NCBI GenBank assembly: GCA_037720595.1 | Contig: JBBJLW010000019.1 | Coordinates: 1-64,000 of the forward strand | Direction of reading: 5' to 3' | DNA from: Gaiellasilicea sp037720595 | GTDB taxonomy: Bacteria; Actinomycetota; Thermoleophilia; Gaiellales; Gaiellaceae | DNA: 64,000 bases | Shown: positions 43,016 to 51,822 of the stretch, one piece after another | How the letters are laid out: each line of letters begins with the position of its first letter | How positions within the stretch are numbered: position 1 is the stretch's first letter | Notes under the pieces: generated by a model | Seen by the model: only the letters and a program-made list of their open reading frames with translations | Databases searched by the model: none | Told to the model about the DNA's origin: nothing | Made by a program: the position numbers and the translations under genes

Positions 43016-44148
43016 AGAACGTCCGCGTCCTCCACCTCGCCAAGGTCGCCGGCATCTCCGGCTCCGAGGCGCACCTGCTCTCGCTGTTGCCCTCGCTCGT
43101 GGCGCGCGGCTGGGACGTGCGCTTCCTGATGCTGCACGAGCACGAACAGGGCGCGTGGGACTTCGCGCGCGCACTGTCCTCGCAGGGAGTGAAGCTCGAC
43201 GCGATCCCGCTCGGAGCCGACGTCGACCCGGCCGCGTTCCTCCGAGTCTGCGCTTACCTCGCGCGGCGGCGGCCGACGATCCTGCACACGCACCTCGTCC
43301 ACGGCGACGTCTACGGTCAGCTCGCGGGGACGGCGACGCGCGTGCCGGTGCGCGTGAGCACGAAGCACGGTTTCAATGAGTTCCGCGAGGGCCGCGGCTT
43401 CGCGCTCGCGGATCGCTCGATCGCCGCGCTCTCTCACCGCCACATCGCGATCTCCCGTGGGCTCGCGCGCTATCTGAAGGAGACCGAGGGCTTCGCCGAG
43501 GAGACGTTCGAGATCGTCCACTACGGGATCCGCCCGCAGCCGGACGCTCGACCCTATGACGGCGCGGCGCCGCGCCTGCTCTGCGTCGGCCGGCTGATCC
43601 CGATCAAGGGCCACCTCGTGCTCCTGCGCGCCTTTCGGGATGCCCGGGCAGAGATCCCGGAGCTCGAGCTCGAGATCGCCGGCCGCGGACCGCTCGAGCC
43701 GGCGTTGCGTGCCTACGCACGGGAACTCGGAATCGAGGACGCGGTGCTCTTCCTCGGGCAGGTCAACCCGATCCAGGCGGCGATCGAGCGGACGGCGATC
43801 AGCGTCGTGCCGTCGCTCGGAGAGGGCTTCGGGATGGTCGCGCTGGAGGCGATGGAGCGAGCGCGACCTGTGATCGCCGCAGCGATCGGCGGCCTCGGCG
43901 AGCTGGTCGAGGACGGCCGCACCGGCCTCCTCGTCTCGCCCGGCGAGTCGGAGCCGCTCGCGCGCGCGATCGTGGAGCTCGCGTCCAACCCCGAGCGAGC
44001 GAGCGCGATGGGCGAAGCCGGCCGCGAGCGAGCGCTCGACCGCTTCCTCGAGGAGCGGTGCACCGACCGCACCGAGCTGCTCTATTTCGAGTCGCTGCGC
44101 AAGATGCGCATCCGCAATGGCGGATGCGCATCGCGCGAAGATCCCTAA
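43012..44148 (+). CDS. GT4 glycosyltransferase whose C-terminus lies in the hairpin repeat
   Basis: A 378-residue GT-B enzyme; ATG overlaps the previous stop. It has VLHLAKVAGISGSEAHLL, HTHLVHGDVYGQLAG, VGRLIPIKGHLVLL and EX7E as EGFGMVALE. The last 14 or so residues (from KMRIRNGG) are coded by the 71-bp hairpin repeat, so the repeat has replaced or extended the natural C-terminus. Its TAA overlaps the stop of the convergent GT4 gene by 3 nt. Confidence 0.9.
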   Translation: MKNVRVLHLAKVAGISGSEAHLLSLLPSLVARGWDVRFLMLHEHEQGAWDFARALSSQGVKLDAIPLGADVDPAAFLRVCAYLARRRPTILHTHLVHGDVYGQLAGTATRVPVRVSTKHGFNEFREGRGFALADRSIAALSHRHIAISRGLARYLKETEGFAEETFEIVHYGIRPQPDARPYDGAAPRLLCVGRLIPIKGHLVLLRAFRDARAEIPELELEIAGRGPLEPALRAYARELGIEDAVLFLGQVNPIQAAIERTAISVVPSLGEGFGMVALEAMERARPVIAAAIGGLGELVEDGRTGLLVSPGESEPLARAIVELASNPERASAMGEAGRERALDRFLEERCTDRTELLYFESLRKMRIRNGGCASREDP

Positions 44149-44167
44149 AGGGGCCGCTTCGCGGCCC
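44097..44167 (+). repeat. 71-bp hairpin repeat, copy 2
   Basis: Same family as 34268-34338, in opposite orientation. First stem GATGCGCATCCGC with GCGGATGCGCATC is a perfect 13-bp pairing around AATG. Second stem GGGCCGC, loop TTC, GCGGCCC. Between the stems both convergent GT4 genes stop (44145-44148). It may serve as a two-way terminator. Confidence 0.8.
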
Positions 44168-45194
44168 GGCCACGGGTCACGTCGACGTAGATCTGCACGG
44201 TGCGCTCGGCCATCGCCGCGACGGAGAACTCGGCACGGGCGCGGGCGAGGCCGCGCGCGCCGAGCTCGCCGGGATCCGCGAGGACGCGGGTGAGCGCGGC
44301 GGCGAGGGCCGCCGGGTCGTCGGGAGGGACGAGCAGGCCCGTCTCGCCGTCGACGACGATCTCGGGGATCGAGCTGACGCGCGTCGCCACCACCGGGAGC
44401 CCGCAGAGCATCGCCTCGAGGAGCGCGAGCCCGAAGCCCTCCCAGCGGGCGGGATGGACGAGCAGGTCGGCACGCCTCAGCACCGCCGCCACGTCTCCGA
44501 CGCGTCCGGGAAGCAGGAGCCGCACCCCTCGACCGCGGGCGAGCCCCTCGAGCCGCTCGCGCTCGGGCCCGACGCCGAGGACGACAAGCGTCGCGTCGAT
44601 CCCGGCCATTGCCTCCACCGCGACATCGAGGCCCTTTTGCGGTACGAGGCGCGACACCGCGACGACGAGTTTCCCCTCCGGCAGCTCGAGCTCATTCTGC
44701 CCCCACGCGGCCGGTGGCTCGTCGAGGCCGTAGGGAACGACGGCGAGCTTCTCCGCCGGCAGCCCCACCCGATCCACGTTGAACCGGCGCAGCGCCTCGG
44801 TGATGCAGATCACGCGCGCCGCCCGCAGCGTGATCGCGCGCTCGACGAGACGAAACGGCCCGGCGCGGAATGGGTCGTCGTTGTGCTTCGTCGCGACGAG
44901 CACCCGGCCGCCGCGGACGAGCGCGCCGAGCACGTCGGCGTGGATCAGATGGGTGTGCAGGACGTCGGTGTCCCCAATCGCGCCGGGCAGCCCGCGCACG
45001 GAGCGGAGGCGCGAGTATGGAACCTCACCGCGGTCGAGCTCGTCGTAGAAGGGCTGCGGATCCCAGCCTTCGAGGTCGTCGAGCCCGACGAAGCGCGCGT
45101 CGACGCCCAGCGCGCGCAGCGCCGGGAGTAGCGTCAGCAGGTGGCGCTCGGAGCCGCCGATCCCGCGCATCCGGTGCACGTGAACGACTCTCAT
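44145..45194 (-). CDS. GT4 family glycosyltransferase
   Basis: A 349-residue GT-B enzyme. N-terminus VVHVHRMRGIGGSERHLL, HTHLIHADVLGALV, AVSRLVPQKGLDVAVEAM, and EX7E as EGFGLALLE. The last residues (RAAKRPL) are coded by the second stem of the hairpin repeat. The N-terminus resembles the convergent GT4 at 43012. ATG overlaps the GT-C gene stop, making it the third gene of an operon with the amidotransferase and GT-C genes. Confidence 0.9.
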   Translation of the reverse strand: MRVVHVHRMRGIGGSERHLLTLLPALRALGVDARFVGLDDLEGWDPQPFYDELDRGEVPYSRLRSVRGLPGAIGDTDVLHTHLIHADVLGALVRGGRVLVATKHNDDPFRAGPFRLVERAITLRAARVICITEALRRFNVDRVGLPAEKLAVVPYGLDEPPAAWGQNELELPEGKLVVAVSRLVPQKGLDVAVEAMAGIDATLVVLGVGPERERLEGLARGRGVRLLLPGRVGDVAAVLRRADLLVHPARWEGFGLALLEAMLCGLPVVATRVSSIPEIVVDGETGLLVPPDDPAALAAALTRVLADPGELGARGLARARAEFSVAAMAERTVQIYVDVTRGRAAKRPL

Positions 45195-46519
45195 CGGGTG
45201 CGTAGCCGCCGAACCACCCGCTCGAGCGCGACCGCCGCAAGCAGCGCGAGCAGGAAGTCCCACGGCACGCGGTAGCGGACGTTGCCGACGAAGACCATCG
45301 CGGCGAGCGTGTTGTAGGCGAGCAGCGCGACGGCGAGGATGGCGAAGCTGCGTGAGACGAGGAAGAGACCGATCGCGGCCAGCACGTAGAGCACGCCCAT
45401 GTAGAGCGGCTCGCCCCAGTCCTTCGCGACGCCGACGAGCCCCTGGCTCCGCTCCTCGCGCTCGACGCTGAAGGTCGGGTTCCAGAGCATTCCCGCAGCC
45501 TGAACCGCCAGCTTCCCCTTCTCGCCGGGGTGCTCGCGCCAGAAGTCGATCACAAGCCCGCGGTAGAAGCGCATCTGCGCGCACTCGTCGACCTCGATCA
45601 GCTCCCCACGATCGGCGAAGATCGCCGCCTGGAACTCCGGCGAGAGCTGCACGCCGGGGATGTTCGGGACGTCGTCGATCCACTTTCCGTCCGCGAGGAG
45701 GTCGTAGGTCGCCGGATTGTTCGCCTTCCAGAGCGCGCGAGTGTCGGTCGTGATCGCGTAGCAGCCGACCGAGAGCTCGTTCCGGACGACCCACGGCGCC
45801 AGCACGAGGACGGCGGCCGCTGCGCCCGCGACGCCGAGGGCGGCAATCGTCCGCGCCGATCGCCGCCGCCAGGCGAGGTAGCCAAGCACGACGAGCGGCA
45901 GGAGCACGAGCCGCGAGTTGCCGAGGATCGCGAGCCCCAGCAGACCGCCAAGCCCGGCTCCCCAGAGCCACCAGAGTTTGTGTTGCAGCAACACAACCTC
46001 CTCTTCGTCCCCCACCGCTCCGTGGGTCGAAGATCGCTTGTGTTGTTTCAACACAAGCCTCTCGGCGGTCACTAGCGTCGCGAGGACGAGCGCGGCGGCG
46101 AGCAGGGTGTCGAGGATCTCGCGGTTCACGTGCACGTCGTGCCAGACGAGGTACGGGTGGAGGCTCGCGAGCACGGCCGCGACGACCCCGACCCGCGCCG
46201 ACGCGACCCTCCTCCCGATCTCGTAGACGAGCAGCGCCGTCGCAACCGCGACGAGCGTCTGCGCGATCCCGACGACGAGCCAGTGTCGCCCGAAGACCCA
46301 GTAGATCGGCGCGAGGAAGAAGGTGTAGAGCGGCTGCGTGTAGGCGGAAGGGACGCCCGGGATGAAGCCGACGGTCCCGCTTGCGACAAGCGTGCGCGCG
46401 AAGTCGTCGCTCTTCTCGGTGTAGGCGAGGAGGATGTCGCCGCGCTCGATCGCGACGACGGCGAGGCGCGGCAGCGCGCACACGGCCGCGACGAGCGCGT
46501 AGGCGTGGCTGCGGCGCAT
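45191..46519 (-). CDS. GT39/ArnT-like membrane glycosyltransferase (GT-C) with in-frame insertion
   Basis: A 442-residue protein with about ten membrane helices and the GT-C first-loop acidic region (LAYTEKSDDFARTL), followed by the large extracytoplasmic loop typical of PMT/ArnT relatives. These enzymes use polyprenyl-phosphate sugars. The frame is open from 46624, but ATG 46519, 3 nt after the amidotransferase stop, begins the first helix. At residues about 155-181 a charged stretch (from LVLKQHK to VVLLQHK) interrupts two helices. It is encoded by the palindromic insertion at 45978-46057. Confidence 0.82.
   Translation of the reverse strand: MRRSHAYALVAAVCALPRLAVVAIERGDILLAYTEKSDDFARTLVASGTVGFIPGVPSAYTQPLYTFFLAPIYWVFGRHWLVVGIAQTLVAVATALLVYEIGRRVASARVGVVAAVLASLHPYLVWHDVHVNREILDTLLAAALVLATLVTAERLVLKQHKRSSTHGAVGDEEEVVLLQHKLWWLWGAGLGGLLGLAILGNSRLVLLPLVVLGYLAWRRRSARTIAALGVAGAAAAVLVLAPWVVRNELSVGCYAITTDTRALWKANNPATYDLLADGKWIDDVPNIPGVQLSPEFQAAIFADRGELIEVDECAQMRFYRGLVIDFWREHPGEKGKLAVQAAGMLWNPTFSVEREERSQGLVGVAKDWGEPLYMGVLYVLAAIGLFLVSRSFAILAVALLAYNTLAAMVFVGNVRYRVPWDFLLALLAAVALERVVRRLRTR
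45978..46057. repeat. Palindromic AT-richer insertion within the GT-C gene
   Basis: Three stems in 80 bp. TTGTGTTG-CAG-CAACACAA at 45978-45996; TCTTCG with CGAAGA enclosing CCCAC with GTGGG at 46002-46033; CTTGTGTTG-TTT-CAACACAAG at 46037-46057. The outer stems are near-copies and flank the middle one. It is translated without a stop. No other copy was noticed in the window. Confidence 0.75.
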
Positions 46520-46521
46520 CC

Positions 46522-48420
46522 TCAGCGAGCGGCGAGCGAGTCGACGCGCGTGTCGAGCGCGGAGGCCGGTGGCCGCTCCGATTCGACGTAGAAGCGCAGC
46601 CAGAGCTCGAGCATCAGCAGGCACCAGAGCCGGTGGCCGTGGTCGCGCCGTCCGGAGACGTGCTCGTGCAGGAGCCGCTTAACCTCAGCCGGTCGGAAGT
46701 GGCCGCGCTCGCGCGCCCGGCGGTCGAGCAGGAGGTCGGACGCGAGCTCGCGCAGGTCGTCCCGGAACCAGCGGCCGAGAGGAACGCCGAACCCGGTCTT
46801 GCCGCGGCCGGCGACACGTTCGGGCAGATCCGCCGCGAATGCCCTCCGCAACGCGATCTTCCCCTGCAGCCCCTTCGTCCGGAGCCGGTCGGGCAGCGAG
46901 AGACCGAGTTCCAAGACCTCATGGTCGAGGAACGGCGAGCGCAGTTCGAGCGAATGCGCCATCGAGGCGAGATCGGCCTTCACAAGCAGGTCGCCGGGGA
47001 GATAGGTGTGGATGTCGTGGAGCTGGAGCGCCCGGATCCCGTCGCCCGCAGGAGCAGTGGGCGCATAGCGACCGGCCCGCGCTTCGTCCGTCCAGAGCCG
47101 GTCGCGCTGCTCGGGCGAGAAGACCTCGGTCAGCCGTGCGTACCGCTGCTCGTCACCGGCCGCTACGAGCTCCGCGAAACGCGCCGCGCGGAACGCCGGC
47201 GAGCGAGGTTCCGTCCGCCCCGACGGCAGAGCCCTCAGCGCCCTGGCGCCGAGCCCCGGCAGGACGGGCACGCGACCGAGCGTCGCCGCAAGCCCGTGCG
47301 CTCGGTAACGCTCGTAGCCCGCGAAGGCCTCGTCGCCGCCGTCGCCCGCGAGCGCGACGGTGACGTGCTCGCGCGCGAGCTCGGAGACGAGGAGCGACGG
47401 CAGCGCCGCCTCGTCGCCGAAGGGCTCGTCGAAGGCCCACGCGACGCGCGGCAGCAACTCGACGGCGTCGAGCTCGACCTCGAGCTCCTCGTGCTGCGTG
47501 CGGTAGCGCTCAGCGACTGCGCGGGCGTACGTGCGCTCGTCGTAGCGCGCGTCGGGGAAACCGATCGTGAACGTGCGCACGGGCTCCGGGGACGCCTGAG
47601 CCATCAACGCGACGACGATGCTCGAGTCGATTCCCCCCGAGAGCAGCGCCCCGAGCGGCACATCGGCGAGCAGCCTCCTTCGGACCGCTGCGCCGACGGT
47701 CTCGCGAACGAGCTCGAGCCACTCCTCGTCTGAGCGCTCCACCGTTTCCAACTGCAGCTTCCAGTACGGCTCGACGGTGACCGAGCCGCGCTCCCAGACA
47801 AGCACGTGGCCCGGCGGCACCTTCTTCACCCCGCGCAAAGCCGTTTCGGGCCCGGGGACGTACTGGAGCGCGAGGAACGCATCGAGCCGATCGAGATCGA
47901 GCTCGCGCGAGAGCGAGGGCAGTCGCAGCAGCGCCTTCAGCTCCGAGGCGAAGGCAAGCGTTCCGTCCGGGAGCTCGGCGTAGAGCAGGGGCTTCTTGCC
48001 GATCCGGTCACGCGCAAGCACGAGCCGGTCGCGCGAGGCGTCCCAGAGCGCGAGGGCGAACATCCCATGTAGATGCCGCGGGAACTTCGTCCCGTGCTCC
48101 TCGTAGGCGTGCGGGAGGACCGGCGTGTCGCCCGTCCCGGGAATCCTGTGTCCCATGGACGTCAGCTCTTCCCGGAGCGCGCGGAACTCGTAGATCTCGC
48201 CGTTGAAGACGCACATCACGTCGCCCTGCTCGTTCGCGACAGGCTGCGAGCCGGTGTCGAGGTCGATCACCTTCAGGCGCCGGTGGCCGAGGACGCAGAG
48301 GCCGAGCGCGTCGACGCCGCGCTCGTCGGGGCCGCGGTGGTGAAGGGCGTCGATCATCCGCTCCACGAGCGCAGGGTCGGGCGGCGCGTGCCGCGATACT
48401 AGGCCGGCGATGCCGCACAT
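46522..48420 (-). CDS. asnB: Asparagine synthase-like amidotransferase (glutamine-hydrolysing)
   Basis: A 632-residue protein with the full AsnB layout. MCGIAG puts the Ntn nucleophile Cys2 right after ATG 48420, fixing the start although the frame is open to 48738. Glutaminase motifs HHRGPDERG, FNGEIYEF; synthetase P-loop LLSGGIDSS (about 258) and GDGGDEAFAGY. Members in capsule and O-antigen clusters amidate sugar acids and do not make free asparagine. Its operon with a GT-C and a GT4 gene supports that use here, but a housekeeping role cannot be excluded. Confidence 0.9.
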   Translation of the reverse strand: MCGIAGLVSRHAPPDPALVERMIDALHHRGPDERGVDALGLCVLGHRRLKVIDLDTGSQPVANEQGDVMCVFNGEIYEFRALREELTSMGHRIPGTGDTPVLPHAYEEHGTKFPRHLHGMFALALWDASRDRLVLARDRIGKKPLLYAELPDGTLAFASELKALLRLPSLSRELDLDRLDAFLALQYVPGPETALRGVKKVPPGHVLVWERGSVTVEPYWKLQLETVERSDEEWLELVRETVGAAVRRRLLADVPLGALLSGGIDSSIVVALMAQASPEPVRTFTIGFPDARYDERTYARAVAERYRTQHEELEVELDAVELLPRVAWAFDEPFGDEAALPSLLVSELAREHVTVALAGDGGDEAFAGYERYRAHGLAATLGRVPVLPGLGARALRALPSGRTEPRSPAFRAARFAELVAAGDEQRYARLTEVFSPEQRDRLWTDEARAGRYAPTAPAGDGIRALQLHDIHTYLPGDLLVKADLASMAHSLELRSPFLDHEVLELGLSLPDRLRTKGLQGKIALRRAFAADLPERVAGRGKTGFGVPLGRWFRDDLRELASDLLLDRRARERGHFRPAEVKRLLHEHVSGRRDHGHRLWCLLMLELWLRFYVESERPPASALDTRVDSLAAR

Positions 48421-49180
48421 CTCGGCTACACGGTACGCGGTGGCCTCCTGCCACGTCGAGCGACCGCTGGACGACCGGGTGTGGGCGAGATTCGCGCGGC
48501 TCCAGGCCGCTCGGCCCGGCGGCTTTCGGATCGCGGCGCTCATGCGCCCGCCCGATCCTGCGGCCGGCGAGGACGAGCTGCGCTGGCTCGAGCGGGCGCG
48601 CTCGGCCGCAACTCGCGGCCCGCTCGGCCACCACACGCATTGGACGTCGCCGACGCACGCGCGGCCGACTGGCGGCGATCCGGGCGAACGCGTGCGCGGC
48701 GAGGGCGAGTGGCTGCGCGACCGCGGCCTCCGACCCACGCTCTTCTGCGGCGGCGGCTGGTACCTGGACGAGTCCGTCGCGCGTGCCGTCGCCTCGCTCG
48801 GCTACGCGGACTGCACCGCTACGAGCTTCCGGCCGCCGTATCTCGAGGCAGGAGCGCCCAGGCTTGCGCTCGGCGCACCCGGACGGCTCGCGCTCGCCGA
48901 TGGCGGCGAGTTGCTCGAGCTGCCGACCACCCACTCGCTCGGGATGGCAGCCCGGGCGGCGCTGAGCATCCGCGGGCCTACCGAGCCCGTCGTGCACGTC
49001 TACTTCCACGACACCGACCTGCTCGACCGGCGCCGTGCCGCCGCGCTGCGGCTCGCGCTCACCGTCCTCGGTCGCCGACGAACGGCGATCGATCTCGACA
49101 AGCTGGCGGCCCTACCTCACCGGGATGTGCCGATCCAAGACTTCGTTGTAGCGCTCGGCCAGGAGCCGCCAGTCGAGTGA
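48410..49180 (+). CDS. Polysaccharide deacetylase-like protein
   Basis: A 256-residue protein starting at ATG 48410, 11 nt inside the divergent amidotransferase start. GHHTHWTSPTH and LFCGGGWYLDESVARAVASLGYADCT resemble NodB-type domains, with His residues for metal binding, and HVYFHDTDLLDRRRA closes the barrel. The usual FDDG motif is not seen, so activity may be altered. Its 3' end overlaps the convergent GT4 gene by 69 nt. Role in modifying a glycan is inferred. Confidence 0.72.
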   Translation: MPHISATRYAVASCHVERPLDDRVWARFARLQAARPGGFRIAALMRPPDPAAGEDELRWLERARSAATRGPLGHHTHWTSPTHARPTGGDPGERVRGEGEWLRDRGLRPTLFCGGGWYLDESVARAVASLGYADCTATSFRPPYLEAGAPRLALGAPGRLALADGGELLELPTTHSLGMAARAALSIRGPTEPVVHVYFHDTDLLDRRRAAALRLALTVLGRRRTAIDLDKLAALPHRDVPIQDFVVALGQEPPVE

Positions 49181-50230
49181 GCGCCCGTAGGCGCCCGCGG
49201 TCTCCGCAAGGCCACGTCGCTCGGCGTCGTCCTCCGCAAGCCGTACAACTGCGTCCACGAACTCCCGTGGCGAGCCGACGAGTAGGCCGGCGGCCGCAGT
49301 GCGCACGACCTGGGTCACGTCGTAGTCATAAGCAACCGTGGGCACCCCCGCCCCCATGTACTCGGCGATCTTGACCGACTGGATTCCTTGATCCTTCGTG
49401 CGGGGATACAGCCCGACGTCGAAGTTGGCGACGTGCGCGAGGAGTTGCTCCCGCGGCACGCGCCCGAGGACGACGACCCCGCCAAGCGCGCGGGCGCGCT
49501 CCTCGATCTCGCTGCTGGCGCCGCCGAGGAGCCAGAGCCTCGCCCGCGGCACCCGAGCTCGGATCTCGCTCCAGAGCTCGAACAGGTGCTCCACGTTGTA
49601 GAGGGGATTCTCGCCGCCGCGGTCGCCGGCGGCGAGCAGCCACGCGGCCATGTAGCCGACGACGAAATCACCTGGCCCGCGGTGTCTCCGCGCAACGGCC
49701 TCGACATCGCCGGGGCGGAACGACGAGAGGTCAACGCCTTGCGGGATCACGTAATGCGGCTTCTCGACCCCGAGCGCCTCGAAGGCTCGCGCCGCCCGCT
49801 CCTCCGTGACGACGTATGCCTGAACCTGCGGACTGCCGAGCTGGCCGGCATCGCGCTCGGTGAAGCGAGGATCGTCCACGTCGGAGACGACCGGCCCGTG
49901 GAAGTACGGAATCTGCTCGTTGTCCGTCGTGAAGAGGCCGTGATACCGCCGATTTCCGAGCCGGACGAGGTGCGGCTCGAGGCGGGAGCGCAGCGGTCGC
50001 AGCAAAATCCGGTACTGCAAACCGCGCAGCGCGCGACGGTCGGAGAGCATCGCCAGATAGGCGTCGATGCGCGGAAGCCGCGGAAGCAGCTCGGCGTAGC
50101 GCGGGTTGTTGTGGCCGCGGAACCAGTGACTGAGAAAGAAGATCCGGTCGCCTGGCGCCCCGTCTTCCGTCGCGCCTCCCGCCACAAGAGCGCGGAGGCT
50201 TCGTCGGCGCATGCTCGGGACCTCGCTCAC
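49112..50230 (-). CDS. GT4-like glycosyltransferase
   Basis: A 372-residue GT-B protein. I take GTG 50230 because TAGGGT lies 8 nt upstream; the frame is open to a TTG at 50239 and an ATG at 50212 is also possible. It has IFFLSHWFRGHNN, a poorly conserved N-terminal domain, GYMAAWLLAAGDRGGENPL, RVPREQLLAHVANFDVGLYP and IAEYMGAGVPTVAYDY in the donor region, where Glu of KIAEYMGAG is the second Glu of EX7E. The first is replaced. Substrate unknown. Confidence 0.78.
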   Translation of the reverse strand: MSEVPSMRRRSLRALVAGGATEDGAPGDRIFFLSHWFRGHNNPRYAELLPRLPRIDAYLAMLSDRRALRGLQYRILLRPLRSRLEPHLVRLGNRRYHGLFTTDNEQIPYFHGPVVSDVDDPRFTERDAGQLGSPQVQAYVVTEERAARAFEALGVEKPHYVIPQGVDLSSFRPGDVEAVARRHRGPGDFVVGYMAAWLLAAGDRGGENPLYNVEHLFELWSEIRARVPRARLWLLGGASSEIEERARALGGVVVLGRVPREQLLAHVANFDVGLYPRTKDQGIQSVKIAEYMGAGVPTVAYDYDVTQVVRTAAAGLLVGSPREFVDAVVRLAEDDAERRGLAETAGAYGRSLDWRLLAERYNEVLDRHIPVR

Positions 50231-50238
50231 GGGCGCCA

Positions 50239-50244
50239 ACCCTA
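50239..50244 (-). promoter_or_regulatory. -10 box TAGGGT, leaderless start
   Basis: On the minus strand TAGGGT lies 8 nt before the GTG at 50230. Confidence 0.4.
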
Positions 50245-50276
50245 CTCACGACCCCGGAACCGACCGTGATTGGACT

Positions 50277-50282
50277 TACAAT
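50277..50282 (+). promoter_or_regulatory. -10 box TACAAT before the large phosphoglycosyltransferase gene
   Basis: TACAAT lies 8 nt before the GTG at 50291. It argues against the in-frame TTG at 50270. Confidence 0.5.
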
Positions 50283-50290
50283 GGCCCGTC

Positions 50291-51805
50291 GTGGCGTTCG
50301 AGCCCCTTTCGCCGACGCAAACCGCCGGCCCGCCGACGCCCGAACCCGAGGAGCCGCCCGTCGACGTGCGGGCAGGCCGGCCGTACGCGCTCTCGCGTGC
50401 GCCGCTCCGGAAGCTCGGCCGCCGCCTCCTCAGCATCGCCGTGCTCGCGACGCTCGACATCGCGGGGCTCGCGCTCGGGATCTACGCGGCGCTCGTGCTC
50501 CGCGAGCTCGTCTACGGGGAGACGGACATCCTCTGGAGCCTCCTCTGGGAAGGCCCGTCGACGTGGCTTCCCTTCCTCGCGCCGATCACGGTGCTCGTCT
50601 TCTGGCAGTCCGGCCTCTACGCCTCGCGGGAGCGGCGCGGCGGCGCGGGCAGGGTGGTCTCCTCGCTCGTCCTGATCGCGCTCGTCGTGCTGGCCTTCGG
50701 AATCGGCACGGACTACGACTTCACGACCTCGGGGCTGATCCCGGCCGCGACTGCGCTGAGCGCGCTGACGATCGGGCTCTTCCGCGCGGCCTACGCGTCG
50801 GCGACGGCCGAGCTGCTGCGGCTCTCGGGAGTCCGCAGGCGCGTGATCCTCGTCGGTCACGGCGAGGCGCTGGCGGCGCTGCACCGCACGCTCGGCAGCG
50901 GCCGCGGCGACATCGACTACGAGTTCGTCGGCGCGATCACGCACGCCGGCGAGCCGGGCCTGCGTGTGCTCGGCGCGCTGGCCGACCTTCCGGCAATCCT
51001 CGCGCGCGTGGGAGCGGACGAGCTGATTCTCGCCGAGGAGGATCTCGACGAGGGGCGCGTGCTCGAGATCGTCGAAGCCGCCCACAGCCGCGGCGTCCGC
51101 GTCCGGCTCGCGCCGAAGACGACGGAACTGCTCGTGCAGCGCGGCGAGTACGTGCCCGGCCAGGGCGCGCCGCTCTTCGAGCTGCGGCCACCCGTGCTCG
51201 CGGGGGCCGACTGGTTTGTCAAGCGCACCTTCGACAGCGTGGTCAGCCTGCTCGTCGTCACCGTCGGCTTGCCGATCTGGTTGCTGATCGCCGCGGCGAT
51301 CAAGCTCGACTCGCGCGGCCCGGTGTTCTACCTCGACCGTCGCGTAGGCGTCGGCGAGCACGAGTTTGCGATGTTCAAGTTCCGGACGATGGTGCAGGGC
51401 GCCAGTCGGCAGCAGTCGCGCCTCGAAGCGCAGAACGAGGCGGAGGGCGCGCTCTTCAAGATCCGCGACGATCCTCGCGTGACGCGGGTCGGAGCGGTAC
51501 TGCGCCGACTCTCCCTCGACGAGCTGCCGCAGGTTCTGAACGTGCTGCGGGGCGAGATGAGTCTCGTCGGCCCGAGGCCGCTGCCGCTCCGCGACTACGA
51601 CAAGCTTGCGAGCTGGCACCGCAAGCGCTACCTCGTGCTGCCCGGGATCACGGGCCTCTGGCAGATCTCGGGTCGCTCCAACCTCTCCTTCGACGATCTC
51701 GTCCGGCTCGACTTCTACTACCTCGAGAACTGGTCGATCTGGCTCGACATCTCGATCCTCGTCAAGACGATCCCGGCCGTGCTCGGTGCGCGGGGCGCCT
51801 ACTGA
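50291..51805 (+). CDS. WbaP-type polyprenyl glycosylphosphotransferase
   Basis: A 504-residue protein. An N-terminal region with four helices (about residues 40-165) is followed by a CoA-binding-like Rossmann domain (VILVGHGEALAALHRTL, about 185-290) and the C-terminal phosphoglycosyltransferase domain: KRTFDSVVSLLVV re-entrant helix, SRGPVFYLDRRVG, KFRTM, the catalytic SLDELPQ and PGITGLWQISGRS. It should load the first sugar phosphate on undecaprenyl phosphate. The small PglC-like enzyme at 5578 has only the last domain, so the two may start different glycans or use different donors. Confidence 0.92.
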   Translation: MAFEPLSPTQTAGPPTPEPEEPPVDVRAGRPYALSRAPLRKLGRRLLSIAVLATLDIAGLALGIYAALVLRELVYGETDILWSLLWEGPSTWLPFLAPITVLVFWQSGLYASRERRGGAGRVVSSLVLIALVVLAFGIGTDYDFTTSGLIPAATALSALTIGLFRAAYASATAELLRLSGVRRRVILVGHGEALAALHRTLGSGRGDIDYEFVGAITHAGEPGLRVLGALADLPAILARVGADELILAEEDLDEGRVLEIVEAAHSRGVRVRLAPKTTELLVQRGEYVPGQGAPLFELRPPVLAGADWFVKRTFDSVVSLLVVTVGLPIWLLIAAAIKLDSRGPVFYLDRRVGVGEHEFAMFKFRTMVQGASRQQSRLEAQNEAEGALFKIRDDPRVTRVGAVLRRLSLDELPQVLNVLRGEMSLVGPRPLPLRDYDKLASWHRKRYLVLPGITGLWQISGRSNLSFDDLVRLDFYYLENWSIWLDISILVKTIPAVLGARGAY

Positions 51806-51806
51806 C

Positions 51807-51821
51807 CGTCCCGCCGGGACG
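51807..51821 (+). terminator. 6-bp hairpin after the phosphoglycosyltransferase gene
   Basis: CGTCCC and GGGACG pair around GCC directly after the TGA at 51803-51805. There is no T-run; a weak terminator candidate. Confidence 0.35.
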
Positions 51822-51822
51822 A

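Noticed and set aside
50239..50239. TTG start for the GT4-like gene at 49112
   Set aside because: A -10 box overlaps it; GTG 50230 has the spacing seen at other leaderless starts.
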